Source: Stenotrophomonas sp. Marseille-Q4652
GTDB taxonomy: Bacteria; Pseudomonadota; Gammaproteobacteria; Xanthomonadales; Xanthomonadaceae
Direction: 5' to 3'
Assembly (NCBI RefSeq): GCF_916618915.1
Contig: NZ_CAKAKE010000001.1
Location: 806,001-870,000 of the forward strand
Length of the DNA stretch: 64,000 nucleotides
Shown here: positions 19,106 to 31,370 of the stretch, in pieces
Layout: each line of letters begins with the position of its first letter
Position numbering within the stretch: the first letter of the stretch is position 1
Translations under genes and position numbers: made by a program
Notes under the pieces: model-generated
What the model was told of the DNA's origin: nothing
Database searches by the model: none
What the model saw: only the letters and a program-made list of their open reading frames with translations

Positions 19106-19744
19106 TCAGCCGGCGTGGCCGCTGCTGGCGCGGACCTGTCGCATCCACTGCGCCAGGTCATCGGAAGCGGGGGAGTCCTGGCGTTGCAGCGCGTCGATCA
19201 CCGAGCGCTGGTTGGCCTGGGGATGGTTCTGGCTCAGCTTGAGCTTGACCTGCACCTGTTGCGGGCGGAAACGGAAGCCGATGATGCCCCCGAGCAGGCG
19301 CACGTGGCGTGGATCGGCCGGGTCGATCTGCCAGTCGCCGCCGACCGCGGCCTCGTTCACTTCGGCCAGGCGGGCGAGCATCGCCTCGAGCACGCCGATA
19401 TCGGTCACGCGCTCCAGCGTGCCCCGCAGCTCGGCGGCGGCATAGTTCCAGGTCGGCACCCGGCCCTGGGCATCCTTGTCCGGATACCAGCCCGGCGAGA
19501 CGTAGCCATGCGGGCCGTGGACCAGCATCACCGCGGGCCCGGAATGGCCGGACTGCGGATTGGCCCGGGCCCAGTGGCCTTCGATCAGGATGTCGCTGCC
19601 GTCACGCCGGTAGGTCACCGGCAGCTGGGTCAACTGCGGCAGCCCATCGTCGCCGGTGGTGGCCAGGGTGACGAAGGCATCACGGGCCAGGAGCCTGTCC
19701 AGCCAGACCAGGTCGGTCGCGGCGAAGGCCGGGGGAACGAACAT
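19106..19744 (-). CDS. PaiB-like FMN-binding protein
   Basis: A 212-residue member of the FMN-binding split-barrel family that includes Bacillus PaiB, often annotated as a negative transcriptional regulator. Typical features are the start MFVPPAF, TLATTGDDGLPQLTQLPV, GHWARANPQ, HGPHGYVSPGWYPDK, VPTWNY, and the conserved end region GFRFRPQQVQVKLKLSQN. No helix-turn-helix is seen, so direct DNA binding is doubtful; a flavin-linked or detoxifying role is also possible. Confidence 0.87.
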   Translation of the reverse strand: MFVPPAFAATDLVWLDRLLARDAFVTLATTGDDGLPQLTQLPVTYRRDGSDILIEGHWARANPQSGHSGPAVMLVHGPHGYVSPGWYPDKDAQGRVPTWNYAAAELRGTLERVTDIGVLEAMLARLAEVNEAAVGGDWQIDPADPRHVRLLGGIIGFRFRPQQVQVKLKLSQNHPQANQRSVIDALQRQDSPASDDLAQWMRQVRASSGHAG

Positions 19745-19750
19745 CGGCGG

Positions 19751-20065
19751 TCAGGCGCGGCTGCCGAGGTTGAGCACCATGCGGCCGCGCAGGGCGTCAT
19801 CGCTCTCGGCCTGCGGCGGCTGCACCTCGTGCAGGGAGAAGCCGCGGTGCAGTGCGTCTTCCTCGTCCAGCCCGTCGAACTCGACGAACTCGGCGTCGAA
19901 CAGCTGCGAGCGGGCGGTGTCCTCGCTGTCGTAGCTGAGGGTGTTGCCGTCGCTGTCCAGGACCTCGGCGGTGCCGGCCGGACGCACCCGCAGCCGTGCC
20001 CAGATCAGGGTGTTGCCGAGCGTGGCCAGCCACCAGCTGTCGCGGGCTGTCGAAATGTCGTTCAT
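19751..20065 (-). CDS. Small conserved-looking protein of unknown function
   Basis: A 104-residue acidic soluble protein that I do not recognise. It has no signal peptide or membrane segment. A Trp-containing N-terminus (SWWLATLGNTLIWARL) precedes two Asp/Glu-rich stretches (about residues 35-75). It lies 6 bases upstream of the PaiB-like gene and 7 bases downstream of the small membrane protein gene, which argues that it is a real member of this minus-strand operon. Confidence 0.68.
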   Translation of the reverse strand: MNDISTARDSWWLATLGNTLIWARLRVRPAGTAEVLDSDGNTLSYDSEDTARSQLFDAEFVEFDGLDEEDALHRGFSLHEVQPPQAESDDALRGRMVLNLGSRA

Positions 20066-20072
20066 GTGTGTC

Positions 20073-20372
20073 CTACCAGAGCGAGGCCAGCCAGAGCAGG
20101 GCAGCCATGCCCAGTCCGGCCAGCAGGGTCAGCAGCGATACCCAGGCCGGTGTCGCCAGGCCCGACAGCGAGCGGTCCGGCTGCGCGCGGTAATCGCGGC
20201 GCAGCAGCCAGGCCAGGGCTTCGGGCTTGAGGAAGGCGCCGCTGCCGAACTGCTGCGCGAGCGCCGGGTGGCGGTCGCGCAGGTGCACCAGGGTCAGCGG
20301 CCAGAAGATCACGAAGGCGCTGAACCCTGCGACCGCCACGCCAACGAAGCACAGCGCGAAGAACAGGGCCAT
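20073..20372 (-). CDS. Small two-helix membrane protein of unknown function
   Basis: A 99-residue protein with two predicted membrane helices (about residues 4-28 and 76-97) joined by a basic loop containing LRDRHPALAQQFGSGAF. The loop motif is like that of other short inner membrane proteins of unknown role. It lies 18 bases downstream of asnS and 7 bases upstream of the next gene. No function can be assigned. Confidence 0.7.
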   Translation of the reverse strand: MALFFALCFVGVAVAGFSAFVIFWPLTLVHLRDRHPALAQQFGSGAFLKPEALAWLLRRDYRAQPDRSLSGLATPAWVSLLTLLAGLGMAALLWLASLW

Positions 20373-20390
20373 GGTCGCCTCCGTGTCCGG

Positions 20391-21785
20391 TCAGAACTCC
20401 GCGCTGCCCGGGGCGCGCGGGTAGGGGATGGCGTCGCGGATGTTGCTCAGGCCGCAGACGTAGACGACCAGGCGCTCGAAGCCCAGGCCAAAACCGGCGT
20501 GCGGCACCGAACCGTAGCGACGGAAGTCGCGATACCACTGGTAGTGCTCCGGATCCAGGCCGAACTGCGCCATGCGCGCGTCGAGCACGTCCAGGCGTTC
20601 CTCGCGCTGGCTGCCGCCAATGATCTCGCCGATGCCCGGGGCCAGCACGTCCATCGCCGCGACGGTCTTGCCGTCGTCGTTCAGGCGCATGTAGAAGGCC
20701 TTGATGTGCTCGGGGTAGTTGGTCACCACCACCGGGCGACCGACATGTTCCTCGGTCAGCCAGCGCTCGTGCTCGGTCTGCAGGTCCAGGCCCCATTCGA
20801 CCGGGAAGTCGAACTTCCTGCCCGAGGCCTGCAGCAGCTTGATCGCGTCGCCGTAGTCGATCTGCTCGAACGGCGCGTTGATGAAGCCTTCCAGGCGGGT
20901 GATGGCGTCCTTCTGCACGCGCTCGGCAATGAAGGCCATGTCGTCGGCGCGCTCTTCCAGCACTGCCTTGAACAGGTACTTCAGGAAGTCCTCGGCCACG
21001 CGGGCGTCTTCGGCCAGGTCGGCGAAGGCGATTTCCGGCTCCACCATCCAGAACTCGGCCAGGTGGCGGGTGGTGTGGCTGTTCTCGGCGCGGAAGGTCG
21101 GGCCGAAGGTGTAGACCTTGCTCAGCGCCAGCGCGTACGCCTCGACGTTGAGCTGGCCGGACACGGTCAGGAAGGTTTCCTTGCCGAAGAAGTCGCGGCT
21201 GAAGTCGATGTTGCCGGCGCCATCGCGCGGCAGGTTGGCCATGTCCAGCGTGGAAACGCGGAACATCTGGCCGGCACCTTCGGCGTCGGAGGTGGTGATG
21301 ATCGGGGTGGAGATCCAGCAGTAACCGTTGGAGTGGAAATAACGGTGCACCGCCTGGGCCAGGCAGTTGCGGATGCGGGTGACCGCGCCGAACAGGTTGG
21401 TGCGCGGGCGCAGGTGGGCGACCTCGCGCAGGAACTCCGGGCTCATCGGCTTGGGCTGGATCGGATAGGTCAGCGGGTCCTCGACCCAGCCCACCACTTC
21501 CACCGCCTCGGCCTGGATCTCGAATGACTGGCCCTTGCCCTGCGACTTGACCAGGGTGCCGCAGGCGACGACCGAGCAGCCCGAGGTCAGGCGCTTGATC
21601 TCGTCGAAATTGGGCAGGGTGTCCGCCACGACCACCTGGATCGGGGCGAAGCAGGAGCCGTCGGAGACGTTGATGAAGGCCAGCGCCGCGGACCCGCGCA
21701 TCGTGCGCACCCAACCGCGTACCGTGACTTTGCCGCCTTCCGGGATCTTCCCGGCAAGCGCATGTTCAACGCTGACCACCGTCAT
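20391..21785 (-). CDS. asnS: Asparaginyl-tRNA synthetase
   Basis: A class IIb aminoacyl-tRNA synthetase that charges tRNA-Asn (464 residues). An N-terminal OB-fold anticodon domain (about residues 15-110: [21 protein letters not shown]) precedes the class II catalytic core with motif 2 ([19 protein letters not shown]) and motif 3 near the end ([10 protein letters not shown]). Length is standard. It is first in a long minus-strand run and divergent from the IscA-like gene. Confidence 0.97.
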   Translation of the reverse strand: MTVVSVEHALAGKIPEGGKVTVRGWVRTMRGSAALAFINVSDGSCFAPIQVVVADTLPNFDEIKRLTSGCSVVACGTLVKSQGKGQSFEIQAEAVEVVGWVEDPLTYPIQPKPMSPEFLREVAHLRPRTNLFGAVTRIRNCLAQAVHRYFHSNGYCWISTPIITTSDAEGAGQMFRVSTLDMANLPRDGAGNIDFSRDFFGKETFLTVSGQLNVEAYALALSKVYTFGPTFRAENSHTTRHLAEFWMVEPEIAFADLAEDARVAEDFLKYLFKAVLEERADDMAFIAERVQKDAITRLEGFINAPFEQIDYGDAIKLLQASGRKFDFPVEWGLDLQTEHERWLTEEHVGRPVVVTNYPEHIKAFYMRLNDDGKTVAAMDVLAPGIGEIIGGSQREERLDVLDARMAQFGLDPEHYQWYRDFRRYGSVPHAGFGLGFERLVVYVCGLSNIRDAIPYPRAPGSAEF

Positions 21786-21899
21786 GACTTGAATCCTCTG
21801 CTGATCGACTCGATCTGTGAACGGGGAAGTTTAACGGCTGCGGCAGCGTGCTTGCGAGGCATTTCACGCCCTCGTCGCCGGCCCCGGCGGGCGACCGCC

Positions 21900-21905
21900 T
21901 ATAAT
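21900..21905 (+). promoter_or_regulatory. -10 element upstream of the IscA-like gene
   Basis: A consensus TATAAT sits 25 bases before the ATG at 21931, with CTGGAG as ribosome binding site 8 bases before the start. No good -35 hexamer is visible at 16-18 bases, so an activator may be needed. Confidence 0.6.
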
Positions 21906-21930
21906 TGCCACACTTAGCTGGAGTCCACAG

Positions 21931-22269
21931 ATGGCTGTACACCTCACCCCCGTTGCCGCCGCCCGCGTCAGGCGCTTCGTCGAGCAGACCCCCGGCGCGC
22001 TGGGCCTGCGTTTCGGCGTGACCCGCACCGGCTGCTCCGGATGGGGCCACGTCACCGACCTGGCCCGTGACCAGCGCGAGGGCGATGCGGTGTTCGAGCA
22101 GGATGGCGTGCGTGTCTATGTCGACGCCCAGAGCCTGCCACTGGTGGATGGGACCGAGATCGACTTCGGCAAGCACGGGCTGAGCGAGACCTTCACGTTC
22201 AGGAATCCGAATGCCGCCGCCGAGTGCGGCTGCGGCGAGAGCTTCACCACCGAGGCCGACAAGGCCTGA
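21931..22269 (+). CDS. Iron-sulfur cluster carrier, HesB/IscA family
   Basis: A 112-residue A-type carrier that passes Fe-S clusters to apoproteins. The three conserved cysteines are visible: one in RTGCSGWG and two in CGCGESF near the C-terminus. TPVAAARVRRFVE and LRFGVTRTGCSG follow the IscA pattern. It stands alone rather than in an isc or suf operon, so it could be ErpA-like or a paralogue. The assigned subfamily is not certain. Confidence 0.9.
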   Translation: MAVHLTPVAAARVRRFVEQTPGALGLRFGVTRTGCSGWGHVTDLARDQREGDAVFEQDGVRVYVDAQSLPLVDGTEIDFGKHGLSETFTFRNPNAAAECGCGESFTTEADKA

Positions 22270-22328
22270 TCCGGTCCCGGGCCACTGGCCCCGTAATGCC
22301 CCCGTGTGGCGCAGGATCCGCGTGATCC

Positions 22329-22357
22329 TTGCGTCAAGGTCCTTGCGCTGCCATAAT
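22329..22357 (+). promoter_or_regulatory. Sigma70-type promoter of the rpsF operon
   Basis: TTGCGT at 22329-22334 and CATAAT at 22352-22357 are separated by 17 bases. This places the start of transcription near 22364 and leaves a leader of about 105 bases before rpsF. Confidence 0.72.
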
Positions 22358-22404
22358 TTCCGGCTTCTTGCGCCTGTGTGGTGCAGGTCCCTTGCTCCAC
22401 CGTC

Positions 22405-22447
22405 GGGCCTCGTGCCCTGCCGGGGGGCTGTCCGGCCCATCAGGGCC
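22405..22447 (+). promoter_or_regulatory. Structured leader of rpsF mRNA with alternative pairings
   Basis: GGGCC at 22405-22409 and GGCCC at 22434-22438 can pair, enclosing a GC-rich segment with CCG at 22420-22422. GGCCC at 22434-22438 can instead pair with GGGCC at 22443-22447 around the loop ATCA. The S6:S18 complex is known to bind rpsF leaders in many bacteria and repress translation, so this is a fair candidate for that site. The match to the known motif is not proven. Confidence 0.42.
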
Positions 22448-22469
22448 AACATCCGAAAGGTAGAAAAAC

Positions 22470-22901
22470 ATGAGTCGTCATTACGAAGTCGTGTTCATGG
22501 TCCACCCGGACCAGAGCGAACAGGTCCCGGCCATGATCGAGCGCTACAAGGCGCTGGTCGAGAACGGCAACGGCACCATCCACCGTCTGGAAGACTGGGG
22601 CCGCCGCCAGCTGGCTTACCCGATCCAGAACCTGGTCAAGGCCCACTATGTCCTGATGAACATCGAGGCTGACCAGGCCGTGCTGAACGAGCTGGTCGAG
22701 AGCTTCCGCTTCAACGACGCCGTGCTGCGCAACCTGGTCATCAAGCGCGATGGCCCGGACACCGAGCAGTCGCTGATCATGAAGAGCAAGGACGAGAAGG
22801 GTGACAAGCCCGAGCGTGGCGAGCGTCGTCGTCGTGACGACGAGGAAGCCACCCCCGCCAACACCGACGAAGCCGGCGACGACGCCGCTTCGGCCGAATA
22901 A
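22470..22901 (+). CDS. rpsF: Ribosomal protein bS6
   Basis: Small-subunit protein S6 (143 residues), which binds 16S rRNA as a dimer with S18. The sequence [30 protein letters not shown] and the FNDAVLRNL helix match the family. The C-terminal 40 residues form a charged, Glu/Asp-rich tail, as in S6 proteins whose tail is modified by glutamate addition. First gene of the rpsF-rpsR-rplI operon. Confidence 0.98.
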   Translation: MSRHYEVVFMVHPDQSEQVPAMIERYKALVENGNGTIHRLEDWGRRQLAYPIQNLVKAHYVLMNIEADQAVLNELVESFRFNDAVLRNLVIKRDGPDTEQSLIMKSKDEKGDKPERGERRRRDDEEATPANTDEAGDDAASAE

Positions 22902-22912
22902 GGAGCACGCTC

Positions 22913-23143
22913 ATGTCCAAGTTCTTCCGTCGCCGCAAGTTCTGCAAGTTCACGGCCGAAGGTGTGAAGGAGATCGATTACAAGGATCTCAACACCCTGC
23001 GCCAGTACCTGACCGAGAACGGCAAGATCGTTCCGAGCCGCGTGACCGGCACCAAGTCCAAGTACCAGCGCCAGCTGGCCACGGCCGTCAAGCGCGCCCG
23101 TTTCCTGGCCCTGATCCCGTACACCGACAACCACGACGTCTGA
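22913..23143 (+). CDS. rpsR: Ribosomal protein bS18
   Basis: Small-subunit protein S18 (76 residues), the partner of S6 on the platform of the 30S subunit. [33 protein letters not shown] and the end [13 protein letters not shown] are diagnostic. It lies 11 bases after rpsF with AAGGAG as ribosome binding site. Confidence 0.98.
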   Translation: MSKFFRRRKFCKFTAEGVKEIDYKDLNTLRQYLTENGKIVPSRVTGTKSKYQRQLATAVKRARFLALIPYTDNHDV

Positions 23144-23269
23144 TCCGTGGTGTCCCGGCACCGCGCTCCGGCGCGGTTGCCTGGCATGACTGGCAGATTT
23201 CCCGTCCTATTCGGACAGCACCCGTTGCGACGGCCACCGGCCGGCGCTAACGAATAACGGAGCAAGACA

Positions 23270-23719
23270 ATGAAGCTGATCCTCCTGCAGAAGGTCACCA
23301 ACCTCGGTGGCCTGGGCGACCTGGTCGAAGTGAAGCCGGGCTACGGCCGCAACTTCCTGGTCCCGACCGGCAAGGCCGTTCCGGCGACCGAAGCCAACAA
23401 GGCCGAGTTCGAAGCCAAGCGCGCCGAATACGAAGCCAAGGCCCAGGCCATCCACGCCGAAGCCGAAGCCCGCAAGGCCAAGCTGGAAGGCCAGAGCGTG
23501 ACCATCGCCGCCAACGCTTCGACCGAAGGCAAGCTGTACGGCTCGGTTGGCCCGCGTGACATCGCCGAGGCCTTCACCGCCGCCGGCCTGCCGCTGGAAA
23601 AGAGCGAAGTGATCCTGGGCGAAGGCGCCTTCCGCAATGTCGGCGAGTACGAGGTGACCATTCACCTGCACGCCGATGTGGAAACCTCGGTCAAGGTCGT
23701 GGTCCAGGCCGAAGCCTGA
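23270..23719 (+). CDS. rplI: Ribosomal protein bL9
   Basis: Large-subunit protein L9 (149 residues), with the N-terminal domain signature [32 protein letters not shown], a long connecting helix rich in Ala/Glu/Lys (about residues 45-75) and the C-terminal RNA-binding domain. It is 126 bases after rpsR. That gap holds a 7-bp hairpin (23160-23177) with no U-tract. A terminator follows the gene. Confidence 0.98.
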   Translation: MKLILLQKVTNLGGLGDLVEVKPGYGRNFLVPTGKAVPATEANKAEFEAKRAEYEAKAQAIHAEAEARKAKLEGQSVTIAANASTEGKLYGSVGPRDIAEAFTAAGLPLEKSEVILGEGAFRNVGEYEVTIHLHADVETSVKVVVQAEA

Positions 23720-23741
23720 TTCCACCTCCCGGATTCAGCAG

Positions 23742-23772
23742 AACGGGCACCGCAAGGTGCCCGTTTTGTTTT
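23742..23772 (+). terminator. Rho-independent terminator of the rpsF-rpsR-rplI operon
   Basis: A 10-bp stem AACGGGCACC / GGTGCCCGTT with a GCAA tetraloop runs into a T-rich tail (TTGTTTT), 22 bases after the rplI stop. Confidence 0.93.
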
Positions 23773-23812
23773 GGAGCTCCGGCGACGCCTGCCCGGGGCG
23801 CGGCGCTCTCGT

Positions 23813-23866
23813 TATACTCAGGCATTCGCCTCGCCTTCACTCGTCTTGAAATTCTTTGAATTCAAG
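23813..23866 (+). promoter_or_regulatory. Candidate smc promoter region with an inverted repeat
   Basis: TATACT at 23813-23818 is a good -10 hexamer, but no -35 match is seen at normal spacing. Downstream, CTTGAA at 23845 and TTCAAG at 23861-23866 form an imperfect 22-base inverted repeat in the untranslated leader. It could be an operator or a weak hairpin; there is no evidence for which. Confidence 0.35.
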
Positions 23867-23946
23867 GGGTTGCTGGCGAAACCTGATCCGGATCCACATC
23901 ATCGGCGATGGCCACCCACGGCCAGCGCCCGGAAACCACCGATCCC

Positions 23947-26900
23947 ATGCGTCTTTCCACGATCAAGCTTGCCGGCTTCAAGTCCTTCGTCGATCCCACG
24001 ACCCTGCACCTGCCGACCAACATGACCGGCGTGGTAGGGCCCAACGGCTGCGGCAAGTCGAACATCATCGACGCCGTGCGCTGGGTGATGGGCGAAAGCT
24101 CGGCCAGCCGCCTGCGTGGCGACTCGCTGACCGACGTGATCTTCTCCGGGTCCTCGGCACGCAAGCCCGTATCGCAGGCCACCGTCGAGCTGATCTTCGA
24201 CAACTCCGACCACACGATCTCCGGCGAATACGCCGCGTTCAACGAGATCTCGGTCAAGCGCCTGGTCAGCCGCGACGGCACCAGCGCCTACTACCTCAAC
24301 GGCACCAAGTGCCGGCGCCGCGACATCACCGACCTGTTCCTGGGCACCGGTCTGGGGCCGCGCAGCTACTCGATCATCGAGCAGGGCATGATCAGCCAGA
24401 TCATCGAGGCCCGCCCCGAGGACCTGCGCGTCTACCTGGAAGAGGCCGCCGGCATCTCCAAGTACAAGGAGCGCCGCAAGGAGACCGAGACCCGTATCCG
24501 CCACACCCGCGAGAACCTGGACCGCCTCAACGACCTGCGCGAGGAGATCGGCAAGCAGCTCGAGCACCTCAAGCGCCAGGCGCGCCAGGCCGAGCAGTAC
24601 CAGGCGCTGCAGGAAGAGCGTCGGGTCAAGGACGCCGAATGGAAGGCGCTGGAATACCGCGACCTTGACGGCCGCCTGGGCGGCCTGCGCGAGGCGCTGT
24701 CGCAGGAGGAGACCCGGCTGCAGCAGCTGATCGCCGAACAGCGCGATGCCGAGGCGCGGATCGAGACCGGGCGCATGCGCCGCGAGGAAGCGGCCGAGGC
24801 GCTGGCCAGGGCCCAGGCCGACGTCTACCAGGTGGCCAGCACCCTGGCCCGCATCGAGCAGCAGATCCACCACCAGCGCGAGCTGTCCGAGCGCCTGCAC
24901 CGGGCGCGCGACGAAACCCAGCAGGCGCTGGCCGAGCTGGGCCGCCACATCAGCGGCGACGAGGCCCGGCTGGCCGTGTTGCGCGAGGCGGTGGAGACGG
25001 CCGAGCCGCAGCTGGAACAACTGCAGGAAGACAACGAACTCCGCCAGGACGCGCTGCGCGAGGCCGAGGCCGCGCTGGCCGACTGGCAGCAGCGCTGGGA
25101 AAGCCACACCCGCGATACCTCCGAGGCCTCGCGGGCCGGTGAAGTCGAGCGCACCCGCGTGGACTACCTGGACCGCCAGATCCTCGAAGCCGACCGCCGC
25201 CACCAGGCGCTGGTCGCCGAGCGCTCCGGGCTGGACCTGGAGGCGCTGGCCGAGGCGCTGGAGCAGGCGCAGCTCGAGCATGAAACCCGCAAGGCCGCGC
25301 TGGACGACCTCAACGAGCAGGTCGAGGTCCGCCGCGAGGCCGTGGCCGAGCTGCAGGAGCAGCACCGCGGCGCCCAGTCCGAACTGGCCGAAGTGCGCAA
25401 GCAGGCCCAGGCCGCCCGCGGCCGCCTCTCATCGCTGGAAACCCTGCAGCAGGCCGCACTGGGCCAGGAGCAGGGGGCAGCCGTGGCCTGGCTCAAGGCG
25501 CGCGGACTGGATTCGGCCGCGCGCGTCGGCGAGCGCATCACCGTCGAGGCCGGCTGGGAAAACGCGGTGGAAAGCGCGCTGGGCCAGTTGATCGAAGGCG
25601 TACTGGTCGACAGCCCGGAAACCCTGGTCGATGCGCTGGGCGAACTGGGCGAAGGCCGCATCGCGCTGGTGTCCGATGCCCAGGAGGACGTGGCGTTCGC
25701 GCCGACCTCGCTGGCCGCCAAGGTGCAGGGCCCGACTGCGATCCGTCGCCTGCTGGCGCGGCTGCATGGCGCCGAGGACCTGGCGCAGGCGCGTGAACTG
25801 CAGCGCAGCCTGGGCGAGGGCGATTCGGTCATCACCCGTGGTGGCGAACGGCTGGGCGAGGGCTGGGTGCGGATGTCGCGCTCGGGCGCGGCGAAGCAGG
25901 GCGCGCTGCTGCGCGAACGTGAGATCGTGGCCCTGCGCGAACAGATCCAGGCCCTGGGCGAGCGCGAAGGCGAGCTTGAAGAGCAGCTGGGCAGCCTGCG
26001 CGGACAGATGCTGGCCGCCGAGCAGCAGCGCGAGGAAGCACAGCGCGTGCTGTACCAGGCCCACCGCGCGGTGTCCGAACTGGCCGGCCAGCTGCAGAGC
26101 CAGCAGGGCAGGGTCGAGGCCGCGCGGGCGCGCATCGACCGCATCGAGGGCGAACTGGCGCAGCTGCTGGAGACGCTGGACGAAAGCCGCGAGAACGCCC
26201 GCGAGGCGCGTGCCCGGCTGGACGAGGCGGTCAACAGCATGGGCGACCTGGAGTCGACCCGGCAGGCGCTGGAAAACGAGCGCCGCCAGCTCACCGACGC
26301 CCGTGACCAGGCCCGCGAGGCCGCGCGCAACGTGCGTGACAGCATGCACGCGCTGGCCCTGAGCCTGGAGTCGCAACGCACCCAGATCAACTCGCTGTCC
26401 CAGACGCTGGAGCGCATGGGCGCGCAGCGCAGCCAGCTCGACAGCCGCCTCGGCGAGCTGCACTCGCAGCTGGAAGAGGGAGACTCGCCCGTGGTCTCGC
26501 TAGAGGCCGAGCACCAGAACGCGCTGGGCGAGCGCGTGCGCGTGGACCGCGTGCTGAGCGAGGCGCGCACCATGCTCGACGGCATCGATGCCGATCTGCG
26601 TTCGCTGGAGCAGACCCGGCACCAGCGCGACGAGCAGGCCCTGGCCCAGCGCGAACGCATCTCCCAGCGCAAGCTCGACCAGCAGGCGCTGGTGCTGGCC
26701 GCCGACCAGCTGGCCGCAGCGGTGACCAAGTCCGGCTTCACCCTGGAAGAGGTGCTCAACACGCTGCCCGAGGATGCGCGGATAGGTGAGTGGGAGCAGG
26801 CCGTAGGCCAGATCGACGCGCGCATGCGCCGCCTGGAGCCGGTCAACCTGGCCGCGATCCACGAATACGGCGAAGCGTCGCAGCGCTCGGAATACCTGGA

Positions 26901-27450
26901 AGCCCAGCACGTGGACCTGACCACCGCGCTGGAAACCCTGGAAGAGGCGATCCGCAAGATCGACCGCGAGACCCGCGGCCGCTTCAAGGACACCTTCGAC
27001 CGCGTCAATGCCGGCGTGCAGGCGCTGTACCCGCGCCTGTTCGGTGGCGGCCACGCCTACCTGGAACTGACCGGCGAGGACCTGCTCGACACCGGCGTGA
27101 CCATCATGGCGCGCCCGCCAGGCAAACGCGTGTCCAGCATCTCGCTGCTGTCCGGCGGCGAGAAGGCGATGACCGCCGTCGCGTTGGTGTTTGCGATCTT
27201 CCAGCTCAACCCGGCGCCGTTCTGCCTGCTGGACGAGGTCGACGCGCCGCTGGACGAGGCCAACGTCGGTCGCCTGGCCAACATGGTCAAGGAGATGAGC
27301 GAGAAGGTGCAGTTCCTGTTCGTAAGCCACAACAAGGCGACGATGGAAGCTGCGCACCAGCTTTCCGGCGTCACCATGCGCGAGCCGGGCGTCAGCCGCC
27401 TGGTCAGCGTCGACCTGGAAGAGGCTGCACGTTTGGCTGGCGCGGCCTGA
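23947..27450 (+). CDS. smc: Chromosome partition protein Smc
   Basis: Structural maintenance of chromosomes ATPase (1,167 residues), which forms the condensin-like ring for chromosome compaction and segregation. The N-terminal head holds Walker A GPNGCGKSN (about residues 31-39). Two long Glu/Arg/Gln-rich coiled coils flank a hinge at about residues 510-620. The C-terminal head has the signature LSGGEKAM (about 1067) and Walker B CLLDEVDAPLDEAN (about 1093). The ATG at 23947 starts MRLSTIKLAGFKSF, the standard Smc start; the frame extends 13 codons upstream without family sequence. Its ScpA and ScpB partners are not in the window. zipA follows after 45 bases. Confidence 0.97.
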   Translation: MRLSTIKLAGFKSFVDPTTLHLPTNMTGVVGPNGCGKSNIIDAVRWVMGESSASRLRGDSLTDVIFSGSSARKPVSQATVELIFDNSDHTISGEYAAFNEISVKRLVSRDGTSAYYLNGTKCRRRDITDLFLGTGLGPRSYSIIEQGMISQIIEARPEDLRVYLEEAAGISKYKERRKETETRIRHTRENLDRLNDLREEIGKQLEHLKRQARQAEQYQALQEERRVKDAEWKALEYRDLDGRLGGLREALSQEETRLQQLIAEQRDAEARIETGRMRREEAAEALARAQADVYQVASTLARIEQQIHHQRELSERLHRARDETQQALAELGRHISGDEARLAVLREAVETAEPQLEQLQEDNELRQDALREAEAALADWQQRWESHTRDTSEASRAGEVERTRVDYLDRQILEADRRHQALVAERSGLDLEALAEALEQAQLEHETRKAALDDLNEQVEVRREAVAELQEQHRGAQSELAEVRKQAQAARGRLSSLETLQQAALGQEQGAAVAWLKARGLDSAARVGERITVEAGWENAVESALGQLIEGVLVDSPETLVDALGELGEGRIALVSDAQEDVAFAPTSLAAKVQGPTAIRRLLARLHGAEDLAQARELQRSLGEGDSVITRGGERLGEGWVRMSRSGAAKQGALLREREIVALREQIQALGEREGELEEQLGSLRGQMLAAEQQREEAQRVLYQAHRAVSELAGQLQSQQGRVEAARARIDRIEGELAQLLETLDESRENAREARARLDEAVNSMGDLESTRQALENERRQLTDARDQAREAARNVRDSMHALALSLESQRTQINSLSQTLERMGAQRSQLDSRLGELHSQLEEGDSPVVSLEAEHQNALGERVRVDRVLSEARTMLDGIDADLRSLEQTRHQRDEQALAQRERISQRKLDQQALVLAADQLAAAVTKSGFTLEEVLNTLPEDARIGEWEQAVGQIDARMRRLEPVNLAAIHEYGEASQRSEYLEAQHVDLTTALETLEEAIRKIDRETRGRFKDTFDRVNAGVQALYPRLFGGGHAYLELTGEDLLDTGVTIMARPPGKRVSSISLLSGGEKAMTAVALVFAIFQLNPAPFCLLDEVDAPLDEANVGRLANMVKEMSEKVQFLFVSHNKATMEAAHQLSGVTMREPGVSRLVSVDLEEAARLAGAA

Positions 27451-27495
27451 CGTGCCATTCTTCGCTGGATGAATTCACGCCGGAGACCCTACTGA

Positions 27496-28218
27496 ATGTC
27501 CGACATGGCACTGCTGCGCATCGGCATCCTGGCCGCTGGCCTGCTCCTTATCGTCGCAATCCTCATGTTCGGCCGCCCGAAGAAGGCGCCGCAGGGACGT
27601 CGCAAGGAAGCTCCCGAAGGCGAACGTGCGCGCCATGAGCCGGTGCTGGGCGAGGCCGCCGACGCCACGCCGGGCGAAAGTGACGGCGAGGAAGTGTCGC
27701 AGCCCGAACTGGGCCTGCCGCCGGTCGATGGCAGCGCCAGCGAGCTCGGCAAGCGCGTCAGCCAGGACTTCGACAAGATCGTCTCGCTGTACGTGGCCGC
27801 CCGCGCCGGCGAGGTGCTGCGCGGCGAGGACATCGTCGTCGCCGCCGAGAAGACCGGCCTGGTGTTCGGTCACATGAACGTGTTCCACCGGCTGGTGGAA
27901 GGGCATCCCGAGCGCGGTCCGATCTTCTCGATGGCCAGCATCATGAAGCCCGGCAGTTTCGACATGGCCACGATCCGCGAGATGCAGACCCCGGCCATTG
28001 CCTTCTTCCTGACCCTGCCCGCGCCGCTGACCGCGCTCGACGCCTGGGAAAAGATGCTGCCGACCGTGCAGCGCATGGCCGAGCTGCTCGACGGCGTGGT
28101 GCTGGACGACAGCCGCAACGCCCTTGGCCGGCAGCGCATCGCCCATATCCGCGACGAGCTGCGCGCCTACGACCGCCAGCACCAGGCGCCGCCGCTGACC
28201 AAGACGCCGCGCTGGTAG
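27496..28218 (+). CDS. zipA: Cell division protein ZipA
   Basis: ZipA anchors the FtsZ ring to the inner membrane (240 residues). It has an N-terminal membrane helix (about residues 5-25, LLRIGILAAGLLLIVAILMF), a charged Pro/Glu-rich linker that is short compared with enterobacterial ZipA, and the C-terminal FtsZ-binding domain (about residues 95-230, with GHMNVFHRL, FSMASIMKPGSFD and LDGVVLDDSRNAL). The smc-zipA-ligA order supports the call; zipA-ligA adjacency is also found in other gammaproteobacteria. Confidence 0.95.
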   Translation: MSDMALLRIGILAAGLLLIVAILMFGRPKKAPQGRRKEAPEGERARHEPVLGEAADATPGESDGEEVSQPELGLPPVDGSASELGKRVSQDFDKIVSLYVAARAGEVLRGEDIVVAAEKTGLVFGHMNVFHRLVEGHPERGPIFSMASIMKPGSFDMATIREMQTPAIAFFLTLPAPLTALDAWEKMLPTVQRMAELLDGVVLDDSRNALGRQRIAHIRDELRAYDRQHQAPPLTKTPRW

Positions 28219-28380
28219 GTCCGGCACGCCGCACCACCGCCGCGAGGGTCGCGGCGGAGCGGCGCACCCAGGCTCTGGCACCGCCACGCGGCGGGTGCCG
28301 CCGATCCAGCATCAAAGCGACCAGATCCGGCGCATCGGCTGTACATGCCGGCGGCTAGAATGCCCGGTCCGGCAGCCTGA

Positions 28381-31366
<2,986 letters not shown>

Positions 31367-31370
<4 letters not shown>

